Part shown: in pieces, positions 1 to 9,186 of the stretch
Position numbering within the stretch: the first letter of the stretch is position 1
Layout of the letters: each line of letters opens with the position of its first letter
Source of the DNA: Jiella mangrovi
Lineage (GTDB): Bacteria > Pseudomonadota > Alphaproteobacteria > Rhizobiales > Rhizobiaceae
NCBI RefSeq assembly: GCF_017815135.1
Contig: NZ_JAGJCF010000004.1
Coordinates: 62,001 to 126,000 of the forward strand
Direction: 5' to 3'
Length of the DNA: 64,000 nucleotides
Notes under the pieces: generated by a model
What the model was told of the DNA's origin: nothing
The model's database searches: none
What the model saw: the letters and a program-made list of their open reading frames with translations, nothing else
Position numbers and translations under genes: made by a program

Positions 1-344
1 GTATCGGGGGCAACGCCGCTCGCCACCGAGACGTTGCGCGAAACGGCGGAAACCAGTTCCCTTGAGCCGAACAGCGCATTGGCGAGATCCTTCGCGACGG
101 GGCTTTCGGTCGCCCCGAGCGCGAGATCGGAGGAGTGCCCGTCCATGAAGGGCTTGTAGTGACGCGATATCTCCGCCCAGGCGCCGGGAACCACCATGGC
201 GCGTTGCAGGGCGAGCGCGAAGGCCGGAGCGAGCGCGGTCGTCGTGTTGCGCAGCTCCTGATGGCTGAGCTTGAACGCGTCCGCCAGCCGATCGGCGCCG
301 ATGCCCGAATCGGTTGCGGTCAGCCAGTCGAAAAAATCTGTCAT
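1..344 (-). CDS. DUF937-like protein (N-terminal part, cut by window edge)
   Basis: The minus-strand frame opens at an ATG (342-344) and runs without a stop to the left edge, giving 114 residues of an incomplete protein. It begins MTDFFDWLTATDSG and contains LFGSRELVSAVSRNVS near the end. An alpha-helical N-terminus followed by an LFGS-[RK]-EL-x-[RA]-V motif is what I know from DUF937 proteins of rhizobia, a family of unknown function. It precedes nothing in the window on its own strand except gshA upstream. Family assignment is by motif memory only; the function is unknown. Confidence 0.6.
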   Translation of the reverse strand, partial: MTDFFDWLTATDSGIGADRLADAFKLSHQELRNTTTALAPAFALALQRAMVVPGAWAEISRHYKPFMDGHSSDLALGATESPVAKDLANALFGSRELVSAVSRNVSVASGVAPD

Positions 345-519
345 GGTCGGCCCTGCCGCCTGGGAGTATGCCCCAAACCTCATCGATGCCGCTGCACCGC
401 CGTCCAAAGCAAAATCGAATAGACTATTCTAGCGCAGGGGCCCGCCATGCCCAGCGCGACACCTCAAGATTGTCGTGCTCGGGCAGCTTGCATGGGTGCG
501 GCATTTTCGCCAGCTCGGC

Positions 520-1893
520 TCAGTAGCTGAGGTGCTTGAAGAGGCGCGGCATCGACTGCTCCCACTGCGTCTCGTAGAGCCGCACCAGTTCTTCGGCGGA
601 TGTCGTGCCGCGGGCGACCACTTCCTCCAAAGGCGCGAGGAAGAAGCTCTCGTCATAGCCCTCGTCGTTGTGCCGGCCCCGGGCGATCAGGCCTTTTCGC
701 GCCATCTTGACCGTCTCGCGGGCGAGATCGAGCACGGTGCCATCGCGAAATTTCGTGGCGAAGCCATCACGCGGCACGTCCTGGCGCATCGCCGAGACTT
801 CCTCGAACGTCCAGTCGCGGGTCATGTCGTCGACGGCCTCAAGCGTCGTTTCGTCGTAGAGCAGACCGACCCAATAGGCCGGCAGTGCGCAGATCCGCCG
901 CCATGGCCCGCCATCGGCACCGCGCATTTCGATGAAGCGCTTCAGCCGCACGTCCGGGAAGAGGGTCGACAGATGGTTGGTCCAATCCCCCATCTGCGGC
1001 TCGGGATCGGGGATTTCGCCCTTCAGCGCGCCGTCCATGAACTGCCGGAAGGTGACGTGCGTCGCGTCCGTATAACGCCCGTTGCGCGTGACGAAATACA
1101 TCGGCACGTCGAGCGCCCATTCCGCATAGTGGCGATAGGTGAAGTCGTCCTCGAAGACGAAGGGCAAAAGCCCCGAGCGCTGGTTGTCGACGTCGTGCCA
1201 GACCTGCGACCGCCAGGAGACGAGGCCATTCGGCTTGCCTTCGGTGAAGGGCGAATGGGCGAAGAGCGCCGAGGCGACCGGCTGCAGCTTCATGCCGATG
1301 CGCATCTTGCGGCGCATGTCGGCCTCGGTGGCGAAATCGAGATTGACCTGGATCGTCGAGGTGCGGAGCATCATGTCGAGGCCGCGGGTGCCGACCTTCG
1401 GCATGTAGCGGCGCATGATGTCGTAGCGCGATTTCGGCATGATCGGGGTTTCGGCGATCGTCCATGTGGGCGAGGAGCCGATGCCGAGAAAGCCGATGCC
1501 GAGCTCCTTGGCGACGGCGCGGACCTCGGCGAGATGGGCGTTGGATTCCCGGCAGGTGGCGTGGATCGTCTCCAGCGGCGCGCCGGACAGCTCGAACTGG
1601 CCGCCCGGCTCCAGCGAGATCGCGCCCTGACCCTCGGCGGCGTAAAGCCCGATGATCCGCCCGTCGTCGATGATCGGCTCCCAGCCCGAAAGCTTCTGCA
1701 TGCCTTCGAGGATGGCGCGGATGCCCCGCTCGCCATCATAGGGGACCGGCGAGAGATCCTCGACATAATAGCCGAACTTCTCGTGTTCGGTACCGATGCG
1801 GAACTGGTCGGCCGGCTTCTCGCCGCCCTTCAGATGTCCGATCAGATCGTCCATCGACGTGACGGGGGTGAGATCGGTCGTGTCGCGCGCCAT
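520..1893 (-). CDS. gshA: glutamate-cysteine ligase, plant/alphaproteobacterial type
   Basis: This 457-residue protein makes gamma-glutamylcysteine from glutamate and cysteine with ATP, the first step of cytosolic glutathione synthesis. The N-terminus has the GTEHEKFGY motif of the GCS2 fold (about residues 34-42), followed by EPGGQFELSG (about 95-104) that carries the glutamate-binding acidic residues of the plant-type enzymes, and RTSTIQVNLDF near 180. Length matches rhizobial and plant GshA rather than the longer enterobacterial enzyme. The neighbour rsmE lies just upstream on the same strand, an arrangement common in Rhizobiales. A gap of 143 bases separates them. Confidence 0.95.
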   Translation of the reverse strand: MARDTTDLTPVTSMDDLIGHLKGGEKPADQFRIGTEHEKFGYYVEDLSPVPYDGERGIRAILEGMQKLSGWEPIIDDGRIIGLYAAEGQGAISLEPGGQFELSGAPLETIHATCRESNAHLAEVRAVAKELGIGFLGIGSSPTWTIAETPIMPKSRYDIMRRYMPKVGTRGLDMMLRTSTIQVNLDFATEADMRRKMRIGMKLQPVASALFAHSPFTEGKPNGLVSWRSQVWHDVDNQRSGLLPFVFEDDFTYRHYAEWALDVPMYFVTRNGRYTDATHVTFRQFMDGALKGEIPDPEPQMGDWTNHLSTLFPDVRLKRFIEMRGADGGPWRRICALPAYWVGLLYDETTLEAVDDMTRDWTFEEVSAMRQDVPRDGFATKFRDGTVLDLARETVKMARKGLIARGRHNDEGYDESFFLAPLEEVVARGTTSAEELVRLYETQWEQSMPRLFKHLSY

Positions 1894-2036
1894 TCGTCTT
1901 CATTCCACTCGTTGCGCAAACGCCGTCCATGCGGCGCGCGGAACCGGCCATTCCACTAACCCCGCGTCCTGCCCGGAATCTTCGCTCGGCGCAAGATTTG
2001 TTCGGTTGACGGTGCGGCCAGTCGGGTCGATCGGTC

Positions 2037-2789
2037 TCATCCGTTTCCTGCCGACCAGTCCCCGATCGCAGCCTGGACCACCGCCAGAGCGGCGACGGCT
2101 GCCGTGTCGGCCCTCAAGATCCGGGGGCCGAGCGAGATCGCCGTGACGCCGGCCTCGCCTTGAAGCCGCGCGCGCTCTTCGGCGGAGAAACCGCCCTCCG
2201 GCCCGATCAAAAGCGACATCGGCCCTTTTGCCAGGGAAGCGAGCGTCTGGAGCGGACTTTGCGCATCCTCGCGCTCGTCGCAGAAGATCATCGGGCCGAG
2301 CGGCAGATACTGCGTCAAGGCTGCATCGAACTTCAACGGCTCGCGGCAATCGGGGATCGTCAGGATGCCGCACTGCTCGGCGGCCTCGACGGCATTGGCG
2401 CGCATGCGATCGATATTCAGCCGGCTTGCCTGAACGTGCTGGGTCATCACCGGCTGCAGGATGCCGGCGCCCATCTCGACCGCCTTCTGCACCATGTAGT
2501 CCAGCCGCGCATGTTTCAGCGGGGCAAAGAGATAGGCGAGGGTCGGGGGCGGCGTCTGGGGGCGCAGACACTCCTGCGGCAGGAGATCGGCCTTCTTCTT
2601 CGAAGGTTTCTCCAGATGGCAAAGCCACTCGCCGTCGCGGCCGTTGAAGGCCAGGACGCTCGCGCCGGCGTCGAGACGCATGACGTTGCCGAGATAGTTC
2701 GCCTGCGCCGGATCAAGCGGAATGCGTCCATTTGCCGCCAGGTCTGCCTCGACGAACAGGCGTGGGCTCTTGAAATCGTAGTCGGGCAT
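2037..2789 (-). CDS. rsmE: 16S rRNA (uracil-1498-N3)-methyltransferase
   Basis: RsmE methylates U1498 of 16S rRNA using SAM and has a C-terminal SPOUT (knotted) fold. I take the ATG at 2787-2789, giving 250 residues starting MPDYDFKSPRLFVE; the open frame extends much further upstream but that part overlaps the divergent dehydrogenase gene and is not coding. The N-terminal PUA-like part carries H/N-YL-x-NVMRL (NYLGNVMRLDAG), and the C-terminal SPOUT part has LLIGPEGGFSAEE followed by LGPRILRADTAA, both diagnostic of this family. It is divergent from the SDR gene with a 93-bp shared promoter region. Confidence 0.93.
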   Translation of the reverse strand: MPDYDFKSPRLFVEADLAANGRIPLDPAQANYLGNVMRLDAGASVLAFNGRDGEWLCHLEKPSKKKADLLPQECLRPQTPPPTLAYLFAPLKHARLDYMVQKAVEMGAGILQPVMTQHVQASRLNIDRMRANAVEAAEQCGILTIPDCREPLKFDAALTQYLPLGPMIFCDEREDAQSPLQTLASLAKGPMSLLIGPEGGFSAEERARLQGEAGVTAISLGPRILRADTAAVAALAVVQAAIGDWSAGNG

Positions 2790-2882
2790 TTCGTCCGCGT
2801 CCCATTGTGTTGCGCACCGCAACCTAAGGCGGCGCGCGCCGTTGTCGGCACAAATCATCCATTCCTTCGAAAGGGACGTTTC

Positions 2883-3680
2883 ATGGATTTGCAGATCAGA
2901 GACAAGGTGGCGCTGATCACCGGTGCCACCGGCGGCATGGGCTTTGCGACGGCGAAGATCCTCGCAGACGAGGGCTGCAAGCTGGTGCTCTCCGACCTCA
3001 AGATCACCGATCTGGAAAAGGACGCCGCGTCGCTGCCGACCGAGGTCTTGTGCATCGCTGCGGACGTGACCGATCAGGCGGACGTCGACACCCTGGCGCG
3101 CAAGGGCCGGGAAAAGTTCGGCGCGATCGACATCGTCATCCACACCTCGGGCATCACCGGCGCCAAGGGGCACCCGCTGGAAGTCACCGACGAGGACTAT
3201 CTCGAGGCCTGGCAGATCGACTTCATGTCGGCGGTGCGCATGGCGCGGGCGACCTTCCCGGCGATGCGCGAGAAAGGCTGGGGCCGCTTCGTCTGCATCA
3301 CCTCGGAAAACGCCGTCCAGCCCTATTGGGACGAGGCGACCTACAACACCGCCAAGGCGGCGCTGGCGGCCTTCGTCAAGAATCTCTCCTACAAGGAGGC
3401 CGAACACGGCATCCTCTGCAACACCGTCTCGCCGGCCTTCATCGAGACCGACATGACCGACGGCATGATGGAAAAGCGCTCCAAGGAGATGGGCGTCTCC
3501 TTCGACGAGGCGGTCGAGAGTTTTCTGGAAGAAGAGCGGCCGGGCATCGCGCTGAAGCGTCGGGGCAGGGTCGAGGAGGTCGCCGCCGCGATCGCCCTGA
3601 TCGTCTCGGAACGCGGCTCCTTCATCAACGGCTCGAACCTGCGGGTCGATGGCGGCTCGGTTCAGGCCGTGCAGAACTGA
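2883..3680 (+). CDS. short-chain dehydrogenase/reductase (SDR family)
   Basis: A 265-residue classical SDR oxidoreductase. The Rossmann glycine motif TGATGGMG is at residues 13-20, the catalytic serine is in CITSE (Ser141), and the YxxxK pair is Y154-K158 (YNTAK). The C-terminus shows the usual FINGSNLRVDGG ending. The ATG at 2883 is chosen because the fold begins right after it; the frame is open further upstream but overlaps rsmE. Substrate cannot be told from sequence; 3-oxoacyl-ACP reductase-like and sugar or alcohol dehydrogenases share these motifs. It converges on the ArsR regulator with only 15 bases between the stops. Confidence 0.85.
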   Translation: MDLQIRDKVALITGATGGMGFATAKILADEGCKLVLSDLKITDLEKDAASLPTEVLCIAADVTDQADVDTLARKGREKFGAIDIVIHTSGITGAKGHPLEVTDEDYLEAWQIDFMSAVRMARATFPAMREKGWGRFVCITSENAVQPYWDEATYNTAKAALAAFVKNLSYKEAEHGILCNTVSPAFIETDMTDGMMEKRSKEMGVSFDEAVESFLEEERPGIALKRRGRVEEVAAAIALIVSERGSFINGSNLRVDGGSVQAVQN

Positions 3681-3695
3681 GCCACTCGGCTTCGT

Positions 3696-4439
3696 TCAAA
3701 CGGAAATTGCGAGCGCCCGCGGCAAGGCCGCGGGCGGCTCCACCGCCTCGCAGCGCCATGACCCGCCCGAAACGGCCTGCTCGCCCTTTCGGGTAACCCG
3801 CAATGCCCGGCTGCCGGGAAGACGCGCCACCCAGTTCTCCCGCTCTGCATGGGCGAACAGCGCCGCGCCGAGCCTTCCACCGATGTGGAATCGCCTTTCG
3901 CTCCAGTCGAGGCAACAGCGGCAGAGCGGCCGGCGGCGGGCAGCCGGCTGATCCAGATCGAGGCCGATCAATGCAAAGAACGACGAGCCCTGCTCGGTGA
4001 CATATCCGCCTTCGTCCGAGAGTACGACGAGGCCACGGTCTTCCAAACGCGCGGCAAGCTCCACCGCGTACCGTCCGGCCATATGGTCGTAGCAGCTGCG
4101 GGCGCGGCGCAGCGCCTCGTCGCGCGGGCCGACCGGGCGATGGCGCGCCGGGCCGAGATCTGCTGCGCCCATCAGCGTTTCCAGCATGTCCGCGACGCGT
4201 GGGCCGGACAGCTTGAAATAGCGGTGCCGGCCCTGCTTCACCACGGTGATCAGTCCGGCATCGACGAGCTTTGCCAGATGACCGCTGGTGGTCTGGGCGC
4301 TGACACCGGCGTGATGGGCGAGTTCGCCGGCCGTCAGCGCCTGCCCGCCGGTGAGGGTGCAAAGGATGTTCGCCCGGGCAACGTCGCCGATCAGGCTGGC
4401 GGTGGTGGCAAGGGTCAGTCCGGAAGCAAATCGGGTCAT
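3696..4439 (-). CDS. ArsR-family winged-helix transcriptional regulator
   Basis: This 247-residue protein has an N-terminal ArsR/HTH_20 winged helix (about residues 10-90): ARANILCTL, then AGELAHHAGVSAQTTSGHLAKLVDAGLI as the helix-turn-helix, and GRHRYFKLSGP as the wing. Residues 120-247 form an extra domain with a C-R-C-C-L-D-W cysteine cluster (CRCCLDWSERR), typical of a rhizobial subgroup of ArsR regulators. The cysteines may sense a metal or redox state, but that is inference. It is divergent from a DUF1127 gene, a pairing seen widely in Rhizobiales, and probably controls it. Confidence 0.85.
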   Translation of the reverse strand: MTRFASGLTLATTASLIGDVARANILCTLTGGQALTAGELAHHAGVSAQTTSGHLAKLVDAGLITVVKQGRHRYFKLSGPRVADMLETLMGAADLGPARHRPVGPRDEALRRARSCYDHMAGRYAVELAARLEDRGLVVLSDEGGYVTEQGSSFFALIGLDLDQPAARRRPLCRCCLDWSERRFHIGGRLGAALFAHAERENWVARLPGSRALRVTRKGEQAVSGGSWRCEAVEPPAALPRALAISV

Positions 4440-4562
4440 GGACCGAAGCTACAGCAGAGCGGTCGCGCAGCCCAGCCGCATCGCTTCGGCGCGGGCCGAA
4501 GCATCGGCCTCCCGAAAGCCGCTAGCCCTTGGTGCCAGGAAACCAGCCCAAGGAGCCCGGCG

Positions 4563-4823
4563 ATGACGCTGCAAATGAATGAACCCGTGCGTGCCAGGCA
4601 GGCAAGTGCGGATCTTTATGCGGAGGAGATGACGGAGGCGTCGAAGCGCTTGCGACCTCGCAGAGAGCGGCAATCGCCGCCACTCTTGCTGCGCCTTCTT
4701 CGCAAATGGACTCGCCGTCGAAGCCGGCTCGCTCTGTCGGAATTGAGCGACTGTCAGCTGCGCGACATCGGGGTCAGTCGGCAAGAGGCACTGACCGAAG
4801 CGGGCAAGCCATTCTGGCGATAG
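4563..4823 (+). CDS. DUF1127 domain protein
   Basis: An 86-residue basic protein with a C-terminal DUF1127 segment: WTRRRSRLALSELSDCQLRDIGVSRQEA. The motif L-x(2)-L-x-D-x-x-LxDIG is the family hallmark. DUF1127 proteins are small Arg-rich proteins; a few have been linked to RNA binding, phosphate and stress responses in Agrobacterium and Rhodobacter, but no activity is assured here. I chose the ATG at 4563 as the first start in the intergenic space after the ArsR gene; the much longer open frame upstream runs antisense through that gene. Divergent promoter region of 123 bases. Confidence 0.8.
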   Translation: MTLQMNEPVRARQASADLYAEEMTEASKRLRPRRERQSPPLLLRLLRKWTRRRSRLALSELSDCQLRDIGVSRQEALTEAGKPFWR

Positions 4824-4846
4824 GTCTGTCGCCATCTCGCCGGGGA

Positions 4847-5692
4847 TCACTCCGAAACGATCATCGCCTCGATGAAGCGCGGTGTTGCCTTCGCCTCGAC
4901 ATCGGCCTCGCGCACCAGCCCGTCGAAATGCCGGGTCAGCTCCAGAACCTGACGACGCTCGGCGAAGACGAGATAGAAGCGGCCAACATAGACGCTTGCC
5001 TGCAAGGGGCCGAAGATCGTCACCGGCGCGGAGAACACCTTCTTGCGGTCGAAGAGATAGAGCCTCAGCGAGGGGTAGAGTTCGTCGGTCAGCTCTGCGA
5101 GGCGCCTCAGCTGCCCGCGCCGTTCTTCGGCCGAAAGGCCCCGCCAGTAGCCTTCGCCGGCGGCAAAGCCTTCCAAAGTGTCGATCGGCATGGCGATCTC
5201 GTAGTCGGTGTCGGGCGCGCGCAGATAGCCGAGCCTGTCGCGCATGTCGGCGATCGCCTGGTCGGAGGTGCGGCCGACGAAGTCGCCATATTCGAAGCGC
5301 AAGACGGCTTCCGACTTCAGCATGTCCGGCAGGGTGGCCGGCACGTGGCGGATCTTGTAGCCGCGCGCCTCTTCGTGCCAGCGGAAGATCCGCTCGTCGG
5401 ATGGAGCCCGGGCCGCCTCTTCCATGCGCATGGCTGCCTGAAGCATGTCGGCGCCGCGCTCGTGCCGGTCGGTGAGGCCGAGCAGCCAGTCCGACGAGAC
5501 GGCGAGCGCGCTGGCGCATTCGGCGGCAAATTGCGCATTGGGCAACCGCCCGTCTTCGGCGGAAAGGGCGAGCGAGACAGTCGAGCGATCGGATGAGGTT
5601 GCGCGGGCAAGGCCGCTCTTGGTCATGCCGGCCGCCTGCATCGCGCTGGCGAGGCGGTCGCGGAAAAGACGGGAACGGTCGCGCTTGTCCAT
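4847..5692 (-). CDS. XRE-family helix-turn-helix regulator
   Basis: A 281-residue protein with an N-terminal lambda-repressor-like HTH at about residues 8-65: FRDRLASAMQAAGMTKSGLARA followed by DRSTVSLALS and SSDWLLGLTDR. The remaining 200 residues are conserved-looking but match no domain I recognise; they hold a mixed alpha/beta segment with AMPIDTLEGFAAGEGYWRGLSAEER and a C-terminal LVFAERRQVLELTRHFDGLV. The long C-terminal part is more like an effector-sensing domain than a phage repressor. Convergent with the DUF1127 gene, 23 bases between stops. Targets are unknown. Confidence 0.8.
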   Translation of the reverse strand: MDKRDRSRLFRDRLASAMQAAGMTKSGLARATSSDRSTVSLALSAEDGRLPNAQFAAECASALAVSSDWLLGLTDRHERGADMLQAAMRMEEAARAPSDERIFRWHEEARGYKIRHVPATLPDMLKSEAVLRFEYGDFVGRTSDQAIADMRDRLGYLRAPDTDYEIAMPIDTLEGFAAGEGYWRGLSAEERRGQLRRLAELTDELYPSLRLYLFDRKKVFSAPVTIFGPLQASVYVGRFYLVFAERRQVLELTRHFDGLVREADVEAKATPRFIEAMIVSE

Positions 5693-5964
5693 GGCACTTG
5701 GTGATTTTTGTAACGGCTATGCCAGTTCTAGCCCGTTTCGTGACCGCACCCAAGCGACTTGCGCGAAACATCCTCCCTGAGGCAGCCGGCGTCCGGCCGG
5801 TCAGCGGGCGTTGTTCGGGATCGGGCGTCATCGCGCCGGCAGAGAGGTCATCTGCGTCGCTCGGCGAGGGCCGCAGACTTCGACGCTCCTGATCAGGCTA
5901 TGGTCTTCACGTCCGGCTGAGGTCCCCCTGCCAAAAGCCAATTTTCCCCACGTGCTGCTCGAAA
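5693..5964. other. intergenic region between XRE regulator and rplS terminator
   Basis: The gap between the XRE gene start and rplS stop is 328 bases. Apart from the rplS terminator at its right end, I see only the presumed promoter region of the XRE gene; no convincing ORF, repeat or structured RNA. Confidence 0.5.
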
Positions 5965-5992
5965 CAAAAAAAGGCGGCCGAAGCCGCCTTTG
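5965..5992 (-). terminator. intrinsic terminator of rplS
   Basis: On the minus strand AAAGGCGGC-TTCG-GCCGCCTTT forms a stem with a UUCG loop followed by a run of seven T (5966-5972 region). It lies 29 bases after the rplS stop and reads in the rplS direction. Confidence 0.9.
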
Positions 5993-6020
5993 AAACGTAT
6001 CAGACGTCTAGTCGCAGAGC

Positions 6021-6479
6021 TTACTCGGCGGCGGTCTTGGCCGCTTCCTTCTCGGCCTTGGCCTTGTCGCGCGCCTCGGCGGCGATCTGGCGGGCGTCGT
6101 CGTTCAGCTTGCGGGCGCGGGCGTTGGTGGCCTCGACGATACGGGCCGACTTGCCGCGGCGATCGCGCAGGTAATAGAGCTTGGCGCGGCGGACCTTGCC
6201 GCGGCGCACGACATCGACCGATTCGAGCATCGGCGAATAGACCGGGAAGACGCGCTCGACGCCCTCGCCATAGGAGATCTTGCGGACGGTGAAATTTTCC
6301 TGCAGGCCCGAGCCGGAGCGGGCGATGCACACGCCCTCATAGGCCTGGACGCGGGTGCGCGTGCCTTCCGTGACGCGGACATTGACGCGAACGGTATCAC
6401 CGGCGGAAAATTCCGGAATCTTGCGGATGGCTTCGATGCGGGAGGCTTCGGCGGCCTCGAGTTCGGAGATGATGTTCAT
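6021..6479 (-). CDS. rplS: 50S ribosomal protein L19
   Basis: L19 sits at the 30S-50S interface. The 152-residue product starts [11 protein letters not shown] and contains F[12 protein letters not shown], [41 protein letters not shown] and [25 protein letters not shown], the family core. The last 35 residues are an Ala/Lys/Glu-rich extension usual in Rhizobiales. In related genomes rplS closes the rpsP-rimM-trmD group; here it is alone on the opposite strand about 16 kb away, with its own terminator. Confidence 0.98.
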   Translation of the reverse strand: MNIISELEAAEASRIEAIRKIPEFSAGDTVRVNVRVTEGTRTRVQAYEGVCIARSGSGLQENFTVRKISYGEGVERVFPVYSPMLESVDVVRRGKVRRAKLYYLRDRRGKSARIVEATNARARKLNDDARQIAAEARDKAKAEKEAAKTAAE

Positions 6480-6636
6480 GGCATAGCCTCAATTCGTTTC
6501 ACGCCGGGGTCATTTGCAACCCGACATGGCCGCCGTGACGGTCAGGTTATTCTGAGGAAATCGGGTGCGCTCATATACGGCTTCGGCGGGTTTGTCACTA
6601 GCCGGACGGCAAATTCGCCGATCGCGATGGCACCGT

Positions 6637-8034
6637 TCATGACAGGCCGGCGAAGACGACGAGGACGACCGAGACCACCGCCATGACCCAGAGCGTGAAG
6701 GCGCGGTTCCATACGAGGCCGACCGTCAGCGCGTTGGTGTGGCCGAGGCGGCCGACGAGGAGGGTCGTCGCCGTGAAGGGCGATGTCGCGCCGGCCAGCG
6801 CCCAGCCGGCGGTGATCGCCGCCACGAAAAGATTGGGGGAGATCCCGAGCGATGCGGGCGCCGGCAGAAGCGGCGCGAGCATGGAAACCGACAGGATCGG
6901 GTTCATGCCGAACTGGCCGAGCAGCGGAACGATGAAGACCGGGGCGATGAGGACGAGCCAGACCGGCAGTCCGGAAAGATCGACCGAATGGCCGGAGGCG
7001 AGCGGCTGGATCAGCGCCGCGCCCAGTGTTCCGATGACGCCGGCCATGACGAGGAGCACGAGTTCGGACCGGTAGGAGGGAAACTCCACCAGCGACAACC
7101 GCTTCAGCCGCCGCAAGGTCTCGGGAAGATTGCCGGCTTCATATGCGATCCAGCCGATCGAGATCAGCGGCACGAAGGCCATGACGATCGCGATGATGGC
7201 AAGCCCGGTGAGATATTCCAGAATGCCGACCCCGGCAAAGAGCAGGACGAGGAGCATCAGCAAGGGGGCGAGGTCGCGGGCGCTACCGATCGGCGTCTTG
7301 CGGGCAGGGGCCGGTCCGCTCAGTTTCGGCTTGTAGAGCGTGTCGAGGGCCCAGCCGACGAAGATCAGGATCGCCGCGAAGAGAAGGGCGTAGGGGGCAA
7401 CGCCGCCCCAGCTCGAACCGGCAATTACCGAGGTGGTGATCGCCGTCGCGAAGGCCAGCGGCGACCAGCACAAAGAGGCGCACAGGCCCCGCTGCACGGC
7501 GAGCAGCATACGCCGGTTTCGGATCTCGCGAATCTCCTCGTTCTTCTCCTTGCCGGCGATCGCCTCGGTCAGTCCGCCGAGAAGGGTGATCGAGCCGTAA
7601 TTGAGAATCAGCGCGAAGAGATGGCCGCCGATGGTCAGCGCCAGATAGCGCTTGCCCGGCGGCTGACTGGCCAGAAACTGGCCGCAGCGCTCGATCGCCG
7701 GCGAGGCGGCAGCGGGCGTGCGCAGGCTGGCAAGGGCGATGAAGAAGGTGGAGATGAACGCGCCCTGGGCCGCGGCCTTTTCGAGGACCGCTGGCCAGTC
7801 GTCGAGAAAGGCGACCACGAGGCCGGCGAGAACCAGCCCGATCACGACGAAAGCCTGCCGCGACCAGTGGGCAAAGGGCATTGCGATCAGGACGAAGGCG
7901 GCAAGGCCGATCGCGGCCACGGCGGCGCCGATCTCGGAGCCGATCCATTCGCGGAGGATGACGGCCACCCCGGTGACGAGGAGGAGGGCGCCGAGAATTT
8001 TGTCGAGCACGGGCTGAACCAGGCGGGCGGGCAT
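6637..8034 (-). CDS. polytopic membrane protein, ion-transporter-like
   Basis: A 465-residue inner-membrane protein with about eleven hydrophobic segments. I start at ATG 8032-8034 (MPARLVQPVLDKI) because the 40 extra residues upstream are polar, cysteine- and proline-rich and would overlap the trhO promoter. The two halves are separated by a polar loop near residues 150-190 (GKEKNEEIREIRNRR). The C-terminal half has GQFGMNPILSVSMLAPLLP and AGATSPFTATTLLVGR, reminiscent of re-entrant loops of the IT (SLC13/citrate transporter-like) superfamily. Substrate and even transport role are inference; no operon partner suggests one. Confidence 0.6.
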   Translation of the reverse strand: MPARLVQPVLDKILGALLLVTGVAVILREWIGSEIGAAVAAIGLAAFVLIAMPFAHWSRQAFVVIGLVLAGLVVAFLDDWPAVLEKAAAQGAFISTFFIALASLRTPAAASPAIERCGQFLASQPPGKRYLALTIGGHLFALILNYGSITLLGGLTEAIAGKEKNEEIREIRNRRMLLAVQRGLCASLCWSPLAFATAITTSVIAGSSWGGVAPYALLFAAILIFVGWALDTLYKPKLSGPAPARKTPIGSARDLAPLLMLLVLLFAGVGILEYLTGLAIIAIVMAFVPLISIGWIAYEAGNLPETLRRLKRLSLVEFPSYRSELVLLVMAGVIGTLGAALIQPLASGHSVDLSGLPVWLVLIAPVFIVPLLGQFGMNPILSVSMLAPLLPAPASLGISPNLFVAAITAGWALAGATSPFTATTLLVGRLGHTNALTVGLVWNRAFTLWVMAVVSVVLVVFAGLS

Positions 8035-8240
8035 GAACGCCGGACCGGCTTGCGGCGGCGATGTCGAGATTTCTACATAACGCCGGCAGCGGCGCGCGCA
8101 AGAAAGATGCTGCAAGGCAGGGGTGGGGTGGGCGCATGGCCGAAATGCCGGCATCGTTCGAAATCTGTTGCGCCGCGTTCCATGGCGGCGGAGCGGATTG
8201 CCGAATTGCGATCGGCGCGCCCTGGGGCTATCACGCCGCC

Positions 8241-9122
8241 ATGCCTTACTCCGTCGCCGCCTTTTACCGTTTTCTGCCGCTCGAGGACCTCGAATCGCTG
8301 CGTGCCGGGCTCCTCGCTTTCTGCCGCGAGCGGGCTCTGCGCGGCACGATCCTGATCGCGCCCGAGGGTGTCAACGGCACGGTCGCGGGTGAGCCGGCGG
8401 CGATGACCGCGTTCCTCGCCGAGCTGTCCCGTCGCTTCGCTCTCACCGAGGAGCATCTGCGGATCTCATCGGCCAGCGACTGGCCTTTCGCCCGCATGAA
8501 GGTGCGCATCCGGCCGGAGATCATCACTTTGCGCGACGAGGCCGGCGACCCCACCGAGAAGACCGGCGTCCATGTCGCCCCCAAGGACTGGAACGCCCTG
8601 ATCGCCGATCCGGGCGTCGTCCTTCTCGATACCCGCAATCGCTACGAGACCAAGGTCGGCATCTTCGAGGGCGCCATCGATCCCGGCATCGACCAGTTCA
8701 CCGACTTCAAGCGCTATGTCGAGGAACAGCTCGATCCGCAAAAGCAGCAAAAGATCGCGATGTTCTGCACCGGCGGCATTCGCTGCGAGAAGGCCTCGGC
8801 CTTCATGCTGGAGAAGGGCTTTGCCGAGGTCTACCAGCTGAAGGGCGGCATCCTGTCCTATCTCGAACAGGTGCCCGAAGCCGACAGCCGCTGGCAGGGC
8901 GACTGCTACGTCTTCGACGGCCGGGTGGCGCTGGGGCATGGCCTTGCCGAGACCGACTGGACCGCCTGCTTCGGCTGCGGAGCGCCGCTGTCGGCGGAAG
9001 ACAGGGCCTCGCCGGAGTTCGAGGAGGGCGTTTCTTGCCCGGTTTGTGCGGGCGAAAAGAGCGAAGCGGAAAAAGCGGCGCTACGCGAGCGGCATCGTCA
9101 GATGACGGCCGGCGAGGGGTGA
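8241..9122 (+). CDS. trhO: tRNA uridine(34) hydroxylase, rhodanese family
   Basis: TrhO (YceA) hydroxylates C5 of the wobble uridine in tRNA in an oxygen-dependent way, the first step to 5-(carboxy)methoxyuridine. The 293-residue protein has an N-terminal acylphosphatase-like part (MPYSVAAFYRF, GTILIAPEGVNGTVAG) and a central rhodanese domain with the active-site loop CTGGIRC, the first cysteine being residue 176. The C-terminus carries two CxxC pairs (CFGCG, CPVCAG) likely to bind zinc. The frame is open 60 codons further upstream but that stretch lies in the divergent promoter. Convergent with yciB. Confidence 0.95.
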   Translation: MPYSVAAFYRFLPLEDLESLRAGLLAFCRERALRGTILIAPEGVNGTVAGEPAAMTAFLAELSRRFALTEEHLRISSASDWPFARMKVRIRPEIITLRDEAGDPTEKTGVHVAPKDWNALIADPGVVLLDTRNRYETKVGIFEGAIDPGIDQFTDFKRYVEEQLDPQKQQKIAMFCTGGIRCEKASAFMLEKGFAEVYQLKGGILSYLEQVPEADSRWQGDCYVFDGRVALGHGLAETDWTACFGCGAPLSAEDRASPEFEEGVSCPVCAGEKSEAEKAALRERHRQMTAGEG

Positions 9123-9186
9123 GGGGCCAAAGCTCGACTTCTCTCCCGCGCTCGAGAGAGAATGTGCGAGCGCTCAGCCGCCTTCG

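Noticed and set aside
475-1959. 494-codon plus-strand frame opposite gshA
   Set aside because: Shadow of gshA; composition Arg/Ala/Asp/His with no family motif.
9136-9163. Hairpin TTCTCTC ... GAGAGAA between trhO and yciB
   Set aside because: Only seven pairs, large loop and no T-run; too weak to call a terminator.
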